A stretch of DNA of 64,000 bases from Antennarius striatus (Eukaryota; Chordata; Actinopteri; Lophiiformes; Antennariidae). The notes under the pieces were generated by a model that made no database searches, was not told where the DNA came from, and saw only the letters and a list, made by a program, of their open reading frames with translations. This document shows, piece by piece, positions 14,338 through 27,698 of this stretch; the first letter of the stretch is position 1; every line of letters begins with the position of its first letter. Location: positions 16,370,001 to 16,434,000 of the forward strand of contig NC_090784.1 in the NCBI RefSeq assembly GCF_040054535.1, in the 5' to 3' direction. A program made the translations under genes and the position numbers.

Positions 14338-15480
14338 CTAATATGGAGCCAGTCTCTGTCTGGGGATTGGGTCATGGAGCCTCACGCTGTTGACTGCCAC
14401 CCAATCCACATTGCCACCGGAGGTTTGGCCCATGTCGTCCATCGAGGCTGAGCCTGGCCGGGCCACATGGGCAGAGACCCTGCCACCAGGCGCTTGTATA
14501 CAGGCCCCAACCCCAGGCCTGACACCACTGAGGGGTCCCGGTTGCGTCATTCCAGGTGACATCATGGTCCTTGTTTTATTTCTATTTCAATGGAGTTTTG
14601 AACTTCTCTTAGCGTGTCCCGTCACTTAGGACCTGTTTGCCATGGATAACCTACCATGAGTAGAAAGCCCCCAATAACATAACTCCTAGCTTTGGTCACT
14701 GAAACTGCCACACCACAATTAGTTGGCAATTCAAGTGGGAGGGAGTCTGGTTTGGGGACAATTGGATTTTATCTCTGCTTTTTGCTGATGATCTTGTCCT
14801 GTTGGCCTCTTTACCAGTACATGCTGGACTGTCAGCATATACTGGTGTGGTTTGCAGCTGAGTGTGACTCAAGTGGGATGAGGATCAGTACCTCCTACCC
14901 AGAGACCATGGTTCTCAACCGATAAAGGCGGTCCTCTTCAGGTAGGTGGAGAGTTTTTGCCCCCAAGTGGAGGACTTCCAAGTACTATGGGGTCTTGTTC
15001 ACGAGTTGAATCGAAAGAGGAACCTGACAATTTACCGGTCAATCTACTGTAAATTCCTACTGTCTAAACTCTATCTATATGGTCATGAGCTTTCGGTCAT
15101 GACCGAAAGGACAAGATCCTGGATACAAGGGGTTGAAATGAGTTTCCTCTGTAGAATGGCGTAGGCACCTATAGAACTATGATGAGGAGCACAGTTACCA
15201 GGAATGAGCTTAGAGTACAGCCGCTGCTCCTCCATATCCATATCTGGTGCCACCTAAGGTTGCTCAGGCATCTGTTTTGGATGTCTCCTGGATGCCTCCC
15301 TGCAGAGGTGTTCCCAGCACGACCTCAGGAAGACTTAGGATTTAGGACACACTGGAGGGACTATTTCTCTCAGCTGGCCTGGGAATGCCTCAGGATCTGG
15401 GGAAAGGGAAGTATGGGCATCCCTGCTGACACTGTTGCCTCTGCGACCCTGCTCCGGATTAAGTGGTAGAAGATGAATGA
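14338..15480 (+). mobile_element. Decayed LINE (non-LTR retrotransposon), 3' half
   Basis: Broken reverse transcriptase coding sequence in + orientation. The catalytic block reads FADDLVLLAS near 14787. It is followed by pieces resembling the conserved downstream part: MRISTS..ETMVLNR, IYRSIY, GHELSVMTERTRSWIQ, and a C-terminal stretch with RDYFSQLAWECL near 15356. Several frameshifts and stops make it dead. The 5' part (14338-14570) has GC-rich sequence typical of the same teleost family. I do not assign the clade. Confidence 0.75.
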
Positions 15481-16357
15481 ACGAATCTAATAAAATTAAA
15501 CGGGATCCGACCTATTCTTTGATTTGGGCCATCTTCATATCTGGTCTTAAATCAGACAATTATCTGATTCTTGCTGAAATGACAGCAGTTTAAACAGAGT
15601 TCATATGGCTTTTTGTCCCATTGTGTACATTCAAATGAACAACTTGTTAGCAATAGTCAACAAATATAACATGGGAGTCATTGCAGTAACTGAGGATGCA
15701 AAATTAACAAAGGGGACAATACTTCACTCATTTAGACCTGTTTTTATTGAGTAGAACTTTCCCTTTTTACATTTTGAATCTTTTTCTTTGAAAAAATAAA
15801 ATGCAGAAATGTTCAGGAATGAGTCCTATAAGACTAGAATCTGTCACCTTCAGAGATATTAAGAAGGAGCATAAAACCAACTTTTGAAGGCAACATGAAG
15901 TTTGTAGCTTTTGTAGCAGATGTATTCATATAGCATGTGCTCATTTTCTATTAACTTAAAATCTTCTAGGTTTTTTGCAGTACTGTAAAGGATTTGAACA
16001 GTTGCTCAGTGACCGTTTACTGCAAGCCTCATCTTCAAGTATCCTCCGAGGAAACCAGCAGCCCCGCTGACCTTGATCATGAACAAAATGCTGCAGGGGA
16101 AGACGTTCCTGCAGCTGAACATGACCTCTGACCTAAACACAAGACTACATTTCTGGATGTGAATAAATTCATGTCAAAATGGGCCTGAGGAGGTGCCATT
16201 TCAGAAACCTTTCTCCCTCTTTATACAACATTGGAACATTCCATGATATCCTCTTGGCTTTTTACATTCGCTCCTTTTTGGAAACACACTGGTCACAATA
16301 TGTATCCACTAATCACCCAACGCATGTCAAACATGTCAAATGAAATGTGAAGACAGT
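15481..16357. other. Region downstream of leng1
   Basis: AT-rich and non-coding. A minus-strand AATAAA (plus-strand TTTATT, about 15740) could serve as the leng1 polyadenylation signal, about 600 bases after the stop. No other feature seen. Confidence 0.35.
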
Positions 16358-18372
16358 TCATGAATTTAATATTTCATCTCTCCAGCTCTCTCGATCTCGC
16401 CTTTGACGCTTTCGAGCTAGTTCTGGAAAGTATGCACTATTGTATGGTCTCTCCCTGTCAGTCACCTCCCTCCCCAGCTCTCCATCCTTTCCTCTCTTCC
16501 TCTGGTCAAGCATAGCCTGGGTCCTCCTCCTTTCTTCAGCCTCCCTCAGCAAGCGCTCAGCACGTAACATCTCTATGGAGCTGTACAAAACAGGAAGCAT
16601 ATATCTCTCCATAACATAACACTAACAGCATCATCATATGACAATAAAATTACTATAGTCACAACTCCAAAACCCATTTGATTATATTACGCTTAATTTT
16701 CATTAAGTGTTAGCTCAAATTGTTTTATGAAAATATGAAGCTGTAGCTATAAGAGTTAGATTATCTTTTTCCACAGAGCAATAAAAAACAATTAAAACCA
16801 ATTAAAAAATTAACAGGCTAAAAATATTATTATTATACTATAAGTAATGGGAAACTTCCTCACTTCTGTCCGCTGCTTTTCTTTTCTCTCTTGTCTCTTT
16901 TTTCTGATTTTTTGCTCTTGTGTTCCTTCCTTTCCTTCACAGCAAGCGCTTTCTTCACGTCTTTCAGGGGATCTAAACTATCTTTCAGTCTGCGATCTTT
17001 CTTCTCTCGCTCCTCTTCACTTATTCCCTTCCACTTTTCTTTTTCTTTCCCGTCTTTTCTTTCTTTCCTCTCTTCTTTTTCATTGCCTGTTTTCATATAC
17101 CATGGGGTGACCTCAGACCCAGGTTGGGGACCTAGAGACACTAGCAGGCCAATGGCTCGTTCCTGCTTCTCCTGCAAAAATCAACAAGGAAAAGCACATG
17201 CAGTTAAAGGTGTGGAGTGTGGGGAGAAAAAAAAATACTGTGTGAACCTAATGCCAAAAAAGGGAAAAATAGAGGAATTGTGATCACAACTACACAGAAA
17301 CATGATGCCCATTTCTTTGATAAACCAAGAGAATAACATCACATAACTAGAAAGCAGTAATACTTATGCCAATGTAACCATCACTAAAACGTCAGACAAA
17401 TCATTTAAAAAAATACTCTAGTCTCCAGGCTACATCAAAATAGCCTGGAGACTAGGCCATTTATCAGAGGTGTATCACTACAATGATGTCACATGACTCA
17501 GATCCACCTCATGCCAAATCAAGTACAATAAAACCACCTAATTCCTCGACCTTGGAGACCTACTCCTAGCTTTTGAAATCGAGTAACAACATTTAGCAAA
17601 TGAAAGCCACATACGTAAAAGAACAGTTAGCACCATTACCTTTTCCTCTTTCTTCTCTTTGAGATACTCTTCATTCCCTTTCTTCTCAGAAGACTCTTCC
17701 AGGGGGAAAAGATTAAGATGCTCAAGAGCACCACTTCCTCCTCTACCGTCATTATCATCACCATCCTGCGTTCCTCCTGGCTGAAGAGCAGCCTGTGCTT
17801 TCCTTCTCAGATAAGCTGTACGTGCCTGTGGAGAGGAGATGACAGACACGAAGTGAAGTCAGGTACAGATGTCTGAGTCTACAATCATAACTAGTGTTTG
17901 CTATTCCTTCACCCAGTTTATTTCTTTATGCAACTCAGTGGTGCTATTCAAACCTCTACCTATGCATCAATATCTGCAGTATACTCCTCTGCAGGGTCAC
18001 AGGGAGATAAACTAGTCAACCGTTCATTACTAGGCTGATATGTATACAGGTAAAAAGACAATGTGCAGCATTTTGGTGACTTTGACTATAAACAAGCGAA
18101 CTTTAAAAACAAACAAACCCCAACATAAAAAATAAAATAAAAACATTATCCATGTACGTACACACATTATGAGACCCTATGAACGCTAATTCTAAGTCTC
18201 AACCATATCAACATCATCATCATCATCATCATCGGGTCACCTCCTGCTCGGCGCGCTCCACTCGGCGCTTGGCCTCGCGCTCCTCCTCTGCTGCCTGAGC
18301 TTCGTCCCTTCGCACGCGCGCGACGTTGTCCTTGTTGCGCACGTGCCAGCTTTTCTTCGGAAGAATATTCAT
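16358..18372 (-). CDS. leng1: Leukocyte receptor cluster member 1 homologue (LENG1)
   Basis: Small, highly charged nuclear protein of the CIR-N family. Coding exons: 18241-18372, 17640-17825, 16864-17171 and 16358-16580, giving 849 nt and 282 aa (human LENG1 is 264). The N terminus [20 protein letters not shown] is the CIR-N domain and nearly identical to the mammalian protein. [14 protein letters not shown] crosses the first junction. [11 protein letters not shown] and a Lys/Glu-rich region follow. The C terminus has [15 protein letters not shown] and [15 protein letters not shown], matching mammalian LRAERLRREAAER and YNSQFNPQLARR. The start is the conserved first methionine. An upstream noncoding exon probably exists. 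Neighbour of tmc4 and mboat7 as in human 19q13.4. Molecular role poorly known; association with RNA processing is inferred from the family. Confidence 0.95.
17418..17455. repeat. Perfect 15-bp inverted repeat
   Basis: Arms CTAGTCTCCAGGCTA (17418-17432) and its exact reverse complement (17441-17455), separated by an 8-base loop, in the second leng1 intron. Probably a MITE end or hairpin. Confidence 0.85.
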
Positions 18373-18754
18373 GGCTTCCTGGACGAGTATCGATACTGGT
18401 CGTTAGCAGTCAGCTAGCTTAGCAGGCTGGTGTTGACTGAAGATGAAACCAGGACACCCGTCTATTAATAAAACCGACAAGTTTACTAAAATGTGATTTG
18501 ATTTAATTAGTAGTGATGAAAATCAGTGAAATGCAAATACAGAAGAAAAAAAACATGACGTGACTTGGCCTGCTGATGGTTTTAAATATGTCTTTGAGCT
18601 GTTAGGCTAACATTAGCCGAGTTTCACTACTTTCCATTTTCACACCATAAAATTAAAAAAAAAAAAAGATCAAAGCAAAGACGTAAAATCTTCCTTCCTG
18701 ATAATCTAATCATCATAACAATTTCCCCAATACCACAGGGCGGAGGTACTGTAC

Positions 18755-18806
18755 CTGACTTTGCAGGAGTGCAGCTGCTCTCGCTAGCGGCTACAGGAAC
18801 GATTAC
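18755..18806 (-). other. leng1: Probable leng1 5' untranslated exon
   Basis: On the minus strand, CAAAGTCAG is followed by GTACAG at 18754, a good donor, just downstream of promoter-like motifs. The acceptor before the coding exon could be TTTCATCTTCAG near 18440. The 5' end is approximate. Confidence 0.45.
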
Positions 18807-18807
18807 C

Positions 18808-18824
18808 TGACGTAAACAGGAAGT
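18808..18824. promoter_or_regulatory. CRE-like and ETS-like sites of leng1 promoter
   Basis: TGACGTAA (18808-18815) followed one base later by CAGGAAGT (18817-18824), immediately upstream of the putative leng1 first exon. These are consensus CREB/ATF and ETS sites. Confidence 0.5.
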
Positions 18825-18892
18825 AATTGTTTTAGTTTGTAATACCGCGATTTGACCAGCAGAGGCCGCCGCGCTCTTTATAACCCTTGTCT

Positions 18893-19160
18893 TTGAAGGT
18901 TCTCATTCATCCAAGTTACGATTATCCGGACCCCTGGATTTGTAGAAGACTGTAAAATTCTGTCCTGAAGAGTTGGCTTTTCTGTGCTGATCCGTGTGCT
19001 TGTAGAGCAGCTGTTTAGTTTCCCGTGTGCAAAGATCTGAGCGTTCCTCACTGCATCAGACTGAATGTACTGTATTCAGTCTGATGCAGTGAGGAACTCT
19101 CTTGGATGAGAGACGAAACATCTTCAAGAACTTTCTTAAAGTCCAGTGGATTGATTTAAA
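18893..19160. repeat. Interspersed repeat with internal perfect hairpin
   Basis: Begins GAAGGTTCTCATTCATCCAA and ends CCAGTGGATTGATTTAAA. A related copy sits at 62795-62915. It contains a perfect 24-bp inverted repeat (19043-19066 with 19074-19097) and a 7-base loop. Confidence 0.65.
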
Positions 19161-19822
19161 CTAATTCTTCACAACTTTCTGAGAGTCAAAAACACTTTTG
19201 TTTGTTTGTTCACAAGATATCTCGAAATACTGCCAAAAGATTTTTAGTGTTCTGGTTTTCTTCAACATAGTGAGGGTCTTTTTTGAAAGAAAACATTTTC
19301 TTAGAATTATGACAAATAATATATTGTAATAATAATAATAAAAAAATAGGTCATTCAAATTCAATAACAACTTCCAGACATAGAAAACGTGATAATGATG
19401 TTCAATGTAATTTGAATTTGTTTTAGACATTATTTTGTTTTTGTACCTGTGGTGTTGACAGAAGTATGAGCTCTCTGAGTGCCTTTTAGTTTTTATTACA
19501 TACTCTATATATAAAAATACATGCAATGCAATTTGCATTTTAGGACAGAACAAGTAAAATATCTCATTACAAACAAAGAAAGACTGCATGGTTTTTATGT
19601 GTGCTTTTATGCAACCAGCAGATTAATAATAATCAGGTTGAACATTGTAACAACATGTTCAGCTGATTAGCTTTGTTGCTGCTTCTTTCCAAGTCAGCAT
19701 TATATGGAAGCTGACTTCACATATACTGTACATTGAGTACAGTGTTTTCAGATCCCTCGCCGCGTTTCATGTTAAAAGAAATAATGTAGGTTGTAAAACC
19801 TTAACAGTTGATTATGCTATGT
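19161..19822. other. Region downstream of tmc4, AT-rich
   Basis: No gene. The 142-codon minus-strand open frame at 19161-19589 is AT-rich and low complexity. TTTATT near 19490 is a possible tmc4 polyadenylation signal on the minus strand. Confidence 0.35.
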
Positions 19823-22800
19823 TCAGTCTTGTGCTGCTGCAGCATGTTTTGGTATTTGAAGTTGTTGACTCAGCACCTCAATTTGCTTGACCAAGAACTG
19901 CTTGTCACGACTCGCCTGCAAGTTAAAGACCCACAAGTGCGTTAATGAAACTGAATACTTCTGTGTACTAGGAACTCAAGATTCAAAGTGCGAATAAATA
20001 TTTGCTTAACAATACAGGATACAGACAAAATTCAACTTACCAGTTTAAGCTGAGCTCTTAGCAGAGCAACACTTTTCCCATAGACAGATGATAAGGCAAC
20101 AAAATAACACAACATCACACTGTTAGGGAGAAAGAAGGCATGATTATACACCATAAAACAGACCGTGAAGGATTATATAATGTAGAGTGTGGGCTGTATT
20201 CTATATTTATAATTAAGTACAGTACTGTATGTTCCAGAGTAAGGATCCTACAGAGAGAACAAGACCACTCACCAGAATAACACAAAAAGAGGAATGGAGA
20301 AGGCTTGCGAACCGATAAAGAAGAGAAACGTTTGTGTGATTTCAGCGAGGTTATCGAAAGAGTTTGGAACAATCATCCACATGCTGGGCAAGAAACGGAA
20401 AGGACCACAGCCCCTAGATGGATGAATCCTGGGTGAAAAGAAAAAACACTTATCTTCAATGATGTATTAGACCATTAAAAATATTTTCAGTGATTCTGTC
20501 GTGCCAAGACTTAAAACCAATCCTGCCAGTCCCCTTAAAAAGCTTCGTCTGTTGGTGTGCACAGCTAAATTCTAAATTTACTGTAATTCCTTTGTCACAG
20601 CAAATATTTGTCACTCTTAGTTCTAAAATAAAGTACAATTCCCTAAAGATCATTACAGAAGAGAAATACTCACGCAGCAACACTGTACACCATGGCAGCC
20701 ATGGCCATACCCCAGCCGAAAAGGAGTACCACCAGAAAAAAAAAGGTGGAGGTGGTGGATCGAAATGTCTTCAGGGCTGGCCGACAGTTATAGAAGAGGG
20801 TGACCTGAGGAGAAAAAGAGTTAAAGAGAAAACCAAAGTACTGCAATTGTAATTTACTCCATTCTGTGAAAGTTTCACAGAATGACGTATTTACCTTCTT
20901 GATGTAGAAGAGGATAACAAACTTGATAGTGTTGATGAAAGGCAGTAGGGGGCAAAAAAGGGCTCCAGTCCAAGCCACAGTCTGGCCGTAAACCAGCCCG
21001 AGGACATTGGCAGAAACTACAAACTCCTGCCGACCCAACCACTGAGCCAGCTTACTGGACCAGTTATCCACCACCATCCTGACACACATTAAAAACACAC
21101 CACAGTCCCATGGCTGTATGCCTCACTATGCAATGTCTCACTATTACACAGATGTTGTTTGCAGTGTTTTCACCTTCGAGGGATTTCCACCAGGACGAGC
21201 AGAGCGATGTTGATGAGGAAGTCAAACAGGGTCAGCTTGTACATCTCCTGCCCTACACGTGTTTCCCAGCACTGCATGAAGATGCCAGTATGGAAAGATG
21301 GAACCAGATTTCCTCAATTTTTACATTTATGCCCTCATTGCTGGCAAATTTCATACAGCTAAAAGTTATTCTTCTGTAATTTTATGTTTGGTACTTACAT
21401 GTTTTAAATGAAACTACATACTATCAACAGATCACGAGTTGATGTGGCTTACTTCATGTCTCTAATGTGTAGATATAATAAAGCGCAAACAGATTTCTTT
21501 GCTCACGACCCACGACAGTGAAAGACGTGGGTATTGAAGATGAATGAATGATATAGTTTGAATGAGTTTGTCGAGCCAGATTACGAAGTCTAATGGCTGT
21601 AGTTTCCCCTTGCCTGATCTAAAGGTTTTATATGTGTTTAAAAAAAATAATTACCGGGTAGACTTTATAGTTGTATTGGCACAGATTACAATCACCACTG
21701 TTTGTGTCGCCCTCGCAGGTGATCTGCCGCCACAGGGTGTACAGAAGGACGGCCAGACTGACCAGACGAAGGAACACGGCCCTGGGGAGGGGAAATATCT
21801 TATCAAACAAGCTCCTTTAGATGATTCAACACAATCAGAGTTTATTTATTAAGCAGTTGAAGATACTGAAGCAGTGTTGACAGGTATCTGGTTAAAAACT
21901 TTAACATGTTTCTACTTAGATCAATTTGACCAGGTCAGGAAGGCCTCTGAGGATGATGTGACAGACCAGATATCAGCTGTTCCTTAAGAAGTTCATATAA
22001 TAGTGACCTACACTCATGTTTACAATTTATTACTTTATACCACCACATGACATTTCTAGGTTAAGTTTTGAACCTTTTCATGAGCTACCCAATGGAACTT
22101 TTAGATAATATGCAAAGAACACAAATGATTATGCAATGCGAAATGTGAGTTCACTTTTAACACATTTAAAACCTCTGTGAATCAGTGATTCCACCACCAA
22201 ATGTCCCAGATGGTTTCAATATCTCCTCATGAGGAGGTAAGTGATTCTTTCCATTTGTTTGTTCAGAGCCAATGGATCCAAGTTGTGAGTGAATGCTTTC
22301 ATGATGGTGAAAGAATATAATTACAGCTGCTGCCTATAAATGGGAAAGTTACTTGTGGGAAGAAGTCTTAGCTCATGGTTGCTGTCAACTAACACTCAAG
22401 GATCTATTATTTTTAAGCAGCAATATTTAAAAACAGCAAATATTTGAGGGTGTATGATCGATTGCACATGCTTTTTTGAGAGCCCATAACGGTATGTAAC
22501 TCTTAATTGACTTTTTCGTTTGGTTTACCTTTTATACTTAAACTGAAGCCATGTATATATTATAGAGGTCATTGTCTAGCTGCGCCAACTCAAAATGTTA
22601 TTTTCAGGAGGGAGAGAATCTTGGACCCATCTATTCTTCTGTCTTCTTGAAGATGAGATGATCATAATTTCCTTGTCTATAGTCGCTTATCTAAGTTTGC
22701 TGGAGAAGATCCCAGCCATCTATGGGCGAGAAGTGGGGTACACCCTGGATAGGACGCCAGCTCATTGTGGGGCCACATAGACAAGGGACAGCAAACAAAC

Positions 22801-25800
22801 TCTGCACAGAAAGGACTAGAACCTGGAACAGCTACCCACTGCAACACTGCTTTCCTCCTTGGACACAAATTTCCACTTGATTGTTATGTTGGAACTTGGT
22901 AAGAGTTTGATGTTTGAATGATGCTATTTTTTCCATTTGTAAGAAGATTCATTAAAATTTGTTTGATGTTTTTTTTTTTTCCACCAATGTTCTCAACAAC
23001 ATCAATTACAAACACAAATGAACTAATAGCAAAGCAAACACTGTTACAGAGACACCAGTACAAACCTTATTAGTGCTACTATGACAGTAGTGCTGGGGGT
23101 GTACCGCTCCACTAAGGCGATCTGCTCACACAGCAGCGGCACCACAAAGTTTCCAGCGGTGATGACAATGGAAGGTAGATACTCAAAAATCAAACCCAGG
23201 ATGCCATCCTGGTCAGTCCTTTCCTGTTTAAGTTAAGAGGGGCCGAAAGGTCAACCAAATGTTAAGGACATCATCATCATCATCATCATCACCTGCCTTT
23301 GATATTATTTACCTGACTGAAGTTAGTAGCTATGAAAATGCCATAGAACGCTGCTATAATGAGCCCAAGTGCGAGAAAGAACAGCAAAACACGAAGAGAG
23401 TATAAAATAACTTTTTGGACCAAAGTCAGAGTGGCGGCCCTTTTCTTCAGGCTCTCCTCCTCCAGATCCACCTGACAGAGAACAGAAGAAATCATTGTTA
23501 TCTCAAAGTATGTCACATACAGGGAATGATTAAACAAATACTGTTCACCACATTCCTCCCACCTGGAGCTGGTAGTGAATATTTTTCTGCTTCAGTTTGG
23601 TGGCCCGGTCTCCAAGGCAGCCGTAGTCCCAGCCTGTGAACACTATCATGCTGTAGTTGCCCACAGTGTGACCTCCCTTTGCCACGGCGACTCGAGCTGC
23701 AGTACCCAGGCTGTGTGACGACAGCCAGGTTATTAACTGTCTGAGCCATCACTAAGACAGCACATCAATACAAAATGACACCTACCGTGCTGTTATACAA
23801 ATGAAACAAAAGGCAAAATAGAAGACAGCAGTGAGGAGGTATGCAAGAGGGATGTTGTACGAGAAGTTCCCGTCCTCCACCACTGTGTTGTTGTAGTAGC
23901 CATAAAACATGTATGTATACTCCAGAAAACCCTGGAAAAAACAAGTTTTATGTTTAACATCATGCTGTTCTGATACATTACATACCATACATTACACAAG
24001 CCTTAAATCTACACAGGCCAGTACGCTGCTGCAGTTTCTCACCGTTCCTGAAAGTAAGTCAAGGATGTAATTATAGAACAAGACCAAGCCTTGAGAGTTG
24101 GGGTTGTAATCCATACACTCTGCTGGACCTAGGAAAGACCACAGTGGGAAAGCTTTACGACATCTACATGCATTGTTAGAGCTAAAGAATTAAATAAACG
24201 TTCCTGCATCTTTCTAAAGATAAAGTCCTCTCAATGTTTTTAGGAATAATAACTGCAGTGATTATGAAATTAATCCATGCGGCTGACTTCATAGCAGGGA
24301 TAGGGGATGCTTTTCTCTATAAAGTCCCGTACTGTAGATGAAACCAGAATCCTGTTATGTTTGATAAAATGAAAAATGCACCTTGTGAAAATACTGATGT
24401 GTTCTCATGTGAATATGAAAAAAAATCCATTTTAGGGTTGTAGCGTATGTAGGACAGTTCCTGGTAAGGTGTGATAACATCAGAACATTATGCTATTTAT
24501 ATTTCACACATAGAGATGAATCTGTTTTTATTTGTATACTGTTTTGGAAAAAATCTTGTTCATGTACCAGTGAATATTTATCTCGATTATTTCTGAAGGG
24601 AATCCTGCAGCTAGTGTTGTTGTCATTGCAGTAGTAGTAGACTTGGGCAAGCTGTTGCCTGGAAACTGATGCATTACACTCTGAGAGGTCCTCATGTTTA
24701 AATTAGAGAGGATTTGAGTTAAAAGAAAACCCATAGACTGTGGCGTTCCTATTACCAGTGCTGTTAACAAGACCAGTCCCAACAGATCTGAAGACAACAC
24801 TGGGAATGAAAACAAATCCAGCGATCAGAAGAAAGGAAACAAAATTCAGCAGGACCAAGAACCGCAGGAAGATGAAGAAGGACTGGACGCCACCTCCAAA
24901 ATTCCCTGTGTGTGAAAAGACAAAAATTTAAGTCTAAAGCTAGGGATACGGTGTATTATCTCCATTTACTCTAACAAACACACAACAATCCAGACTTGAA
25001 GCTCTACCTCCAATCTTTTGCAAAGATTTCCTCCACAGTATGAAAAAACAGAGAACTTCTCTGGTGTTGTCTCTGAGTATACGCAAAGATTTGACCTTCT
25101 TCCTTTTCCAAGACTCCTTCCTGGAAACCACTGGCACCTGCATTTGCTGCACCTGCCTGTAATGGACAAATTACACTTTTGTTGCTCTAGAGTAACTACT
25201 GTGTGATGCAATAATTTGGTATACCTCATCATATGGATATCTCATTACTAATATATTTTCTCTAAAGACAGGAGTGATCTGCTCAAACTGGCAGGATTTA
25301 GTGTGTGCATAAAGCTGAAGAGCAAGTCAAACATCAAACAGCAGGTGATTGTTCACATTTTGAGAAGAAAATAAAAGGGAAAACTTATATTGAGAATAAA
25401 GTTTGTAATACCAAATGATGAAATAGCATTAACCTACATTTAATGTTTGTCTTCAAAAATATTGTGTCTTCTGTATTTATAACATGTCATTATAACAATG
25501 TTCTTCAGAACATTTTAAATTTTTTGGACATTTTAAGACAATGATGAATTAAACGTTAGCTGGATTTTTTATATTTATGTATGTGTTGTGTGGCGATCAG
25601 GAATTCCAATAATTAAAAAAATAATTATGTTCACAATCCAATGTATTTTCCTCCATTATGCCTCCCACTCTCTCCCACTATTATACTCAAACATAAAGAA
25701 TGCTTCCATCCCATTCCGTTACCAGTAATTAAATATGCTGCATTACCCAACTGCAAACCCAACTACTGTATTTTATATTTTTATGTTTTTTTCTAGTTTG

Positions 25801-26962
25801 TTTTTGTGATTGTACAGTCCTTCAAAAACACAATTTATTTTATCTTAATTCTGTTTAATTTTCCTACATGAATGCTAACGCTGCTGTGATCCTGATAACA
25901 GAGTGCCAGTCATGATGCATATGTGTGTGAGACTTTAGAGCAGCTACAGAATTGATTTGGGGATGTGCCACATTAGTATGCTTTACATGTATTTAAATAA
26001 CATTTGAAATATGAATTTCCTCTTCCACGAAAACACTGTGTATTGCTTGGTGTTGCTTCACTGCACAGAATGATCAGAGTTTGACACCAGAGGCCTGTTG
26101 TTGTATTCAGCTGTTCTAGGAGGGAATTTTTAAAGCTCATTTAAAATGTGAGCTTTCCTCTCCACCAGCTCCTAAAGGACTTATTTGTCCCTATAGACGC
26201 TATATGTTCCTCTGTGCTCACCAGCTACTCCCTCACTCCCTGTCTGTTTGATGTATGGCACTCAGCTGGTATTGTGAGAGGAAGGTCTATTGGGTTTTAT
26301 TTGCAGAAACAGCCACCTGTACCGAGTTGACAATCATGGTTGTGTGAGTGAACCGAGGCGAGAAAAGCAGCTGTCCTAAAAATTTATAACATGCTGTAAT
26401 TTCTGCGATGCTGAGAAAAGCCAACCAGACGTGGGAAACTGGGCTGCCCTGACAGAATCTAGCATTCTATGAGTATTGTCTATTAAAGACTATATACAAA
26501 GTTTCTAAATCCCTATTTTTATGTATTAGAATAAGGCTGGAGCGTATCTTTAAGTCAGAAATTGCCACCAAACTGTCAGAAGTTTTTGTACCTCACAGCT
26601 CTTTTCAGCGCTATGGGCAGAGGACTGCTCCTGAGGTCCCGGGGTCCCCCACTGTCGACTTCTTCATCGTCGTCTGTAGGGGTCGAGCTTCGGCTGAACT
26701 GATGGTGATTCTCATCGGACACCCGAGACGAAGCCCACCGTGACCTCAGTGACTGCTGGTCCCCTGGGTGTCCATACCCTGCAGGAAGAGGTCAAGTTAA
26801 AGGCAGAAATGATGAAACAGTACATGTCAGCATTCGCTTATTCACACATTCAACTGATTCTACTCTCTACTTATTTGAAGAGAGCAAATATTAGCTAACA
26901 GACACACCTTCAGTACCGTCATACTCCCCGATTGAGGCTTGTCTCTGGGGTTCAACGGCCAT
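19823..26962 (-). CDS. tmc4: Transmembrane channel-like protein 4 (TMC4)
   Basis: Multi-pass membrane protein of the TMC family; mammalian TMC4 has been described as a voltage-dependent chloride channel. Sixteen coding exons: 26908-26962, 26592-26778, 25008-25156, 24756-24905, 24043-24128, 23786-23931, 23563-23710, 23313-23471, 23066-23223, 21655-21781, 21174-21271, 20895-21078, 20674-20804, 20273-20428, 20041-20119 and 19823-19915. They total 2106 nt, 701 aa, close to mammalian TMC4 (about 710), with every phase consistent. The N-terminal 80 residues are hydrophilic and Ser-rich (cytosolic). [15 protein letters not shown] begins the first membrane segment. GWDYGCLG lies in the mid loop. The TMC signature [18 protein letters not shown] starts at residue 456. 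[13 protein letters not shown] follows near the C terminus. The assignment to TMC4 rather than TMC7/8 rests on length and on the position between leng1 and mboat7. Confidence 0.93.
22690..22870. repeat. Decayed common teleost interspersed repeat
   Basis: In a tmc4 intron. Carries GGGGTACACCCTGGATAGG, then GCCAGCTCATTG, CAAACTCTGCACAGAAAGG and GAACCTGGAACAGC..CCACTGCAACACTGC, matching the shape of a very abundant fish repeat. Family name not assigned. Confidence 0.6.
23269..23291. repeat. (CAT)n microsatellite
   Basis: About eight CAT units in a tmc4 intron. A similar short tract lies at about 18210-18234 in the first coding intron of leng1. Confidence 0.85.
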
Positions 26963-27625
26963 TTCTAGGCAGCAGCTCAACACAAAACTTTCTTCTGTTG
27001 CTACTTTACAGACAAAATAGAACAATGTGCCCTGCTTTCTATCTAGGCAACCCTTCCTTGTTGTCTTCTCTCATGGACTTTACTCCCTTTGTTAATGACC
27101 ACACAGGTACTTCCTTGTATGATTTAACCCATTATTTCTAAAGGGACAGTTCAGTTCAGTCGCTCACACTCTGCGTGGAGTAAAAACTTGAATTTAATCA
27201 AACAAGGAGGTTAACAGAGTTATCTGCACGGTGCTGGAAACTGAATTTCGTTTAACAGAAGTGACACAAACACAAATTAAATATACATGTGCAAATACTA
27301 ATACATTATCATAAAATCGCCAGAGAAGAAATGTGTTGCTGCTGCCAAAAAGATCGTTCAAACAGGATTACACAGAAATACTGAACAGATTTTTTGTGGT
27401 ATAGTTGAGCATGGAATAAGAAAGAAAACATAAAAGATGCTGATGAAATGTGGATCCAGGAAAAAAATTTTCTTCACAATACCGGATATAGGTTTCTAAG
27501 TTACTCAAGTGTAATGACACTTTGAATGCTTATGAAGGCACGAAAAACAACCCAACAAAGGTGGAAAATAGTAAATCTGAATGACGAAATGGATTCAAAC
27601 ACAAATACACACACACACACTCAGG

Positions 27626-27698
<73 letters not shown>

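Noticed and set aside
19161-19589. 142-codon minus-strand frame
   Set aside because: AT-rich, compositionally biased, no recognisable motif, lies downstream of tmc4.
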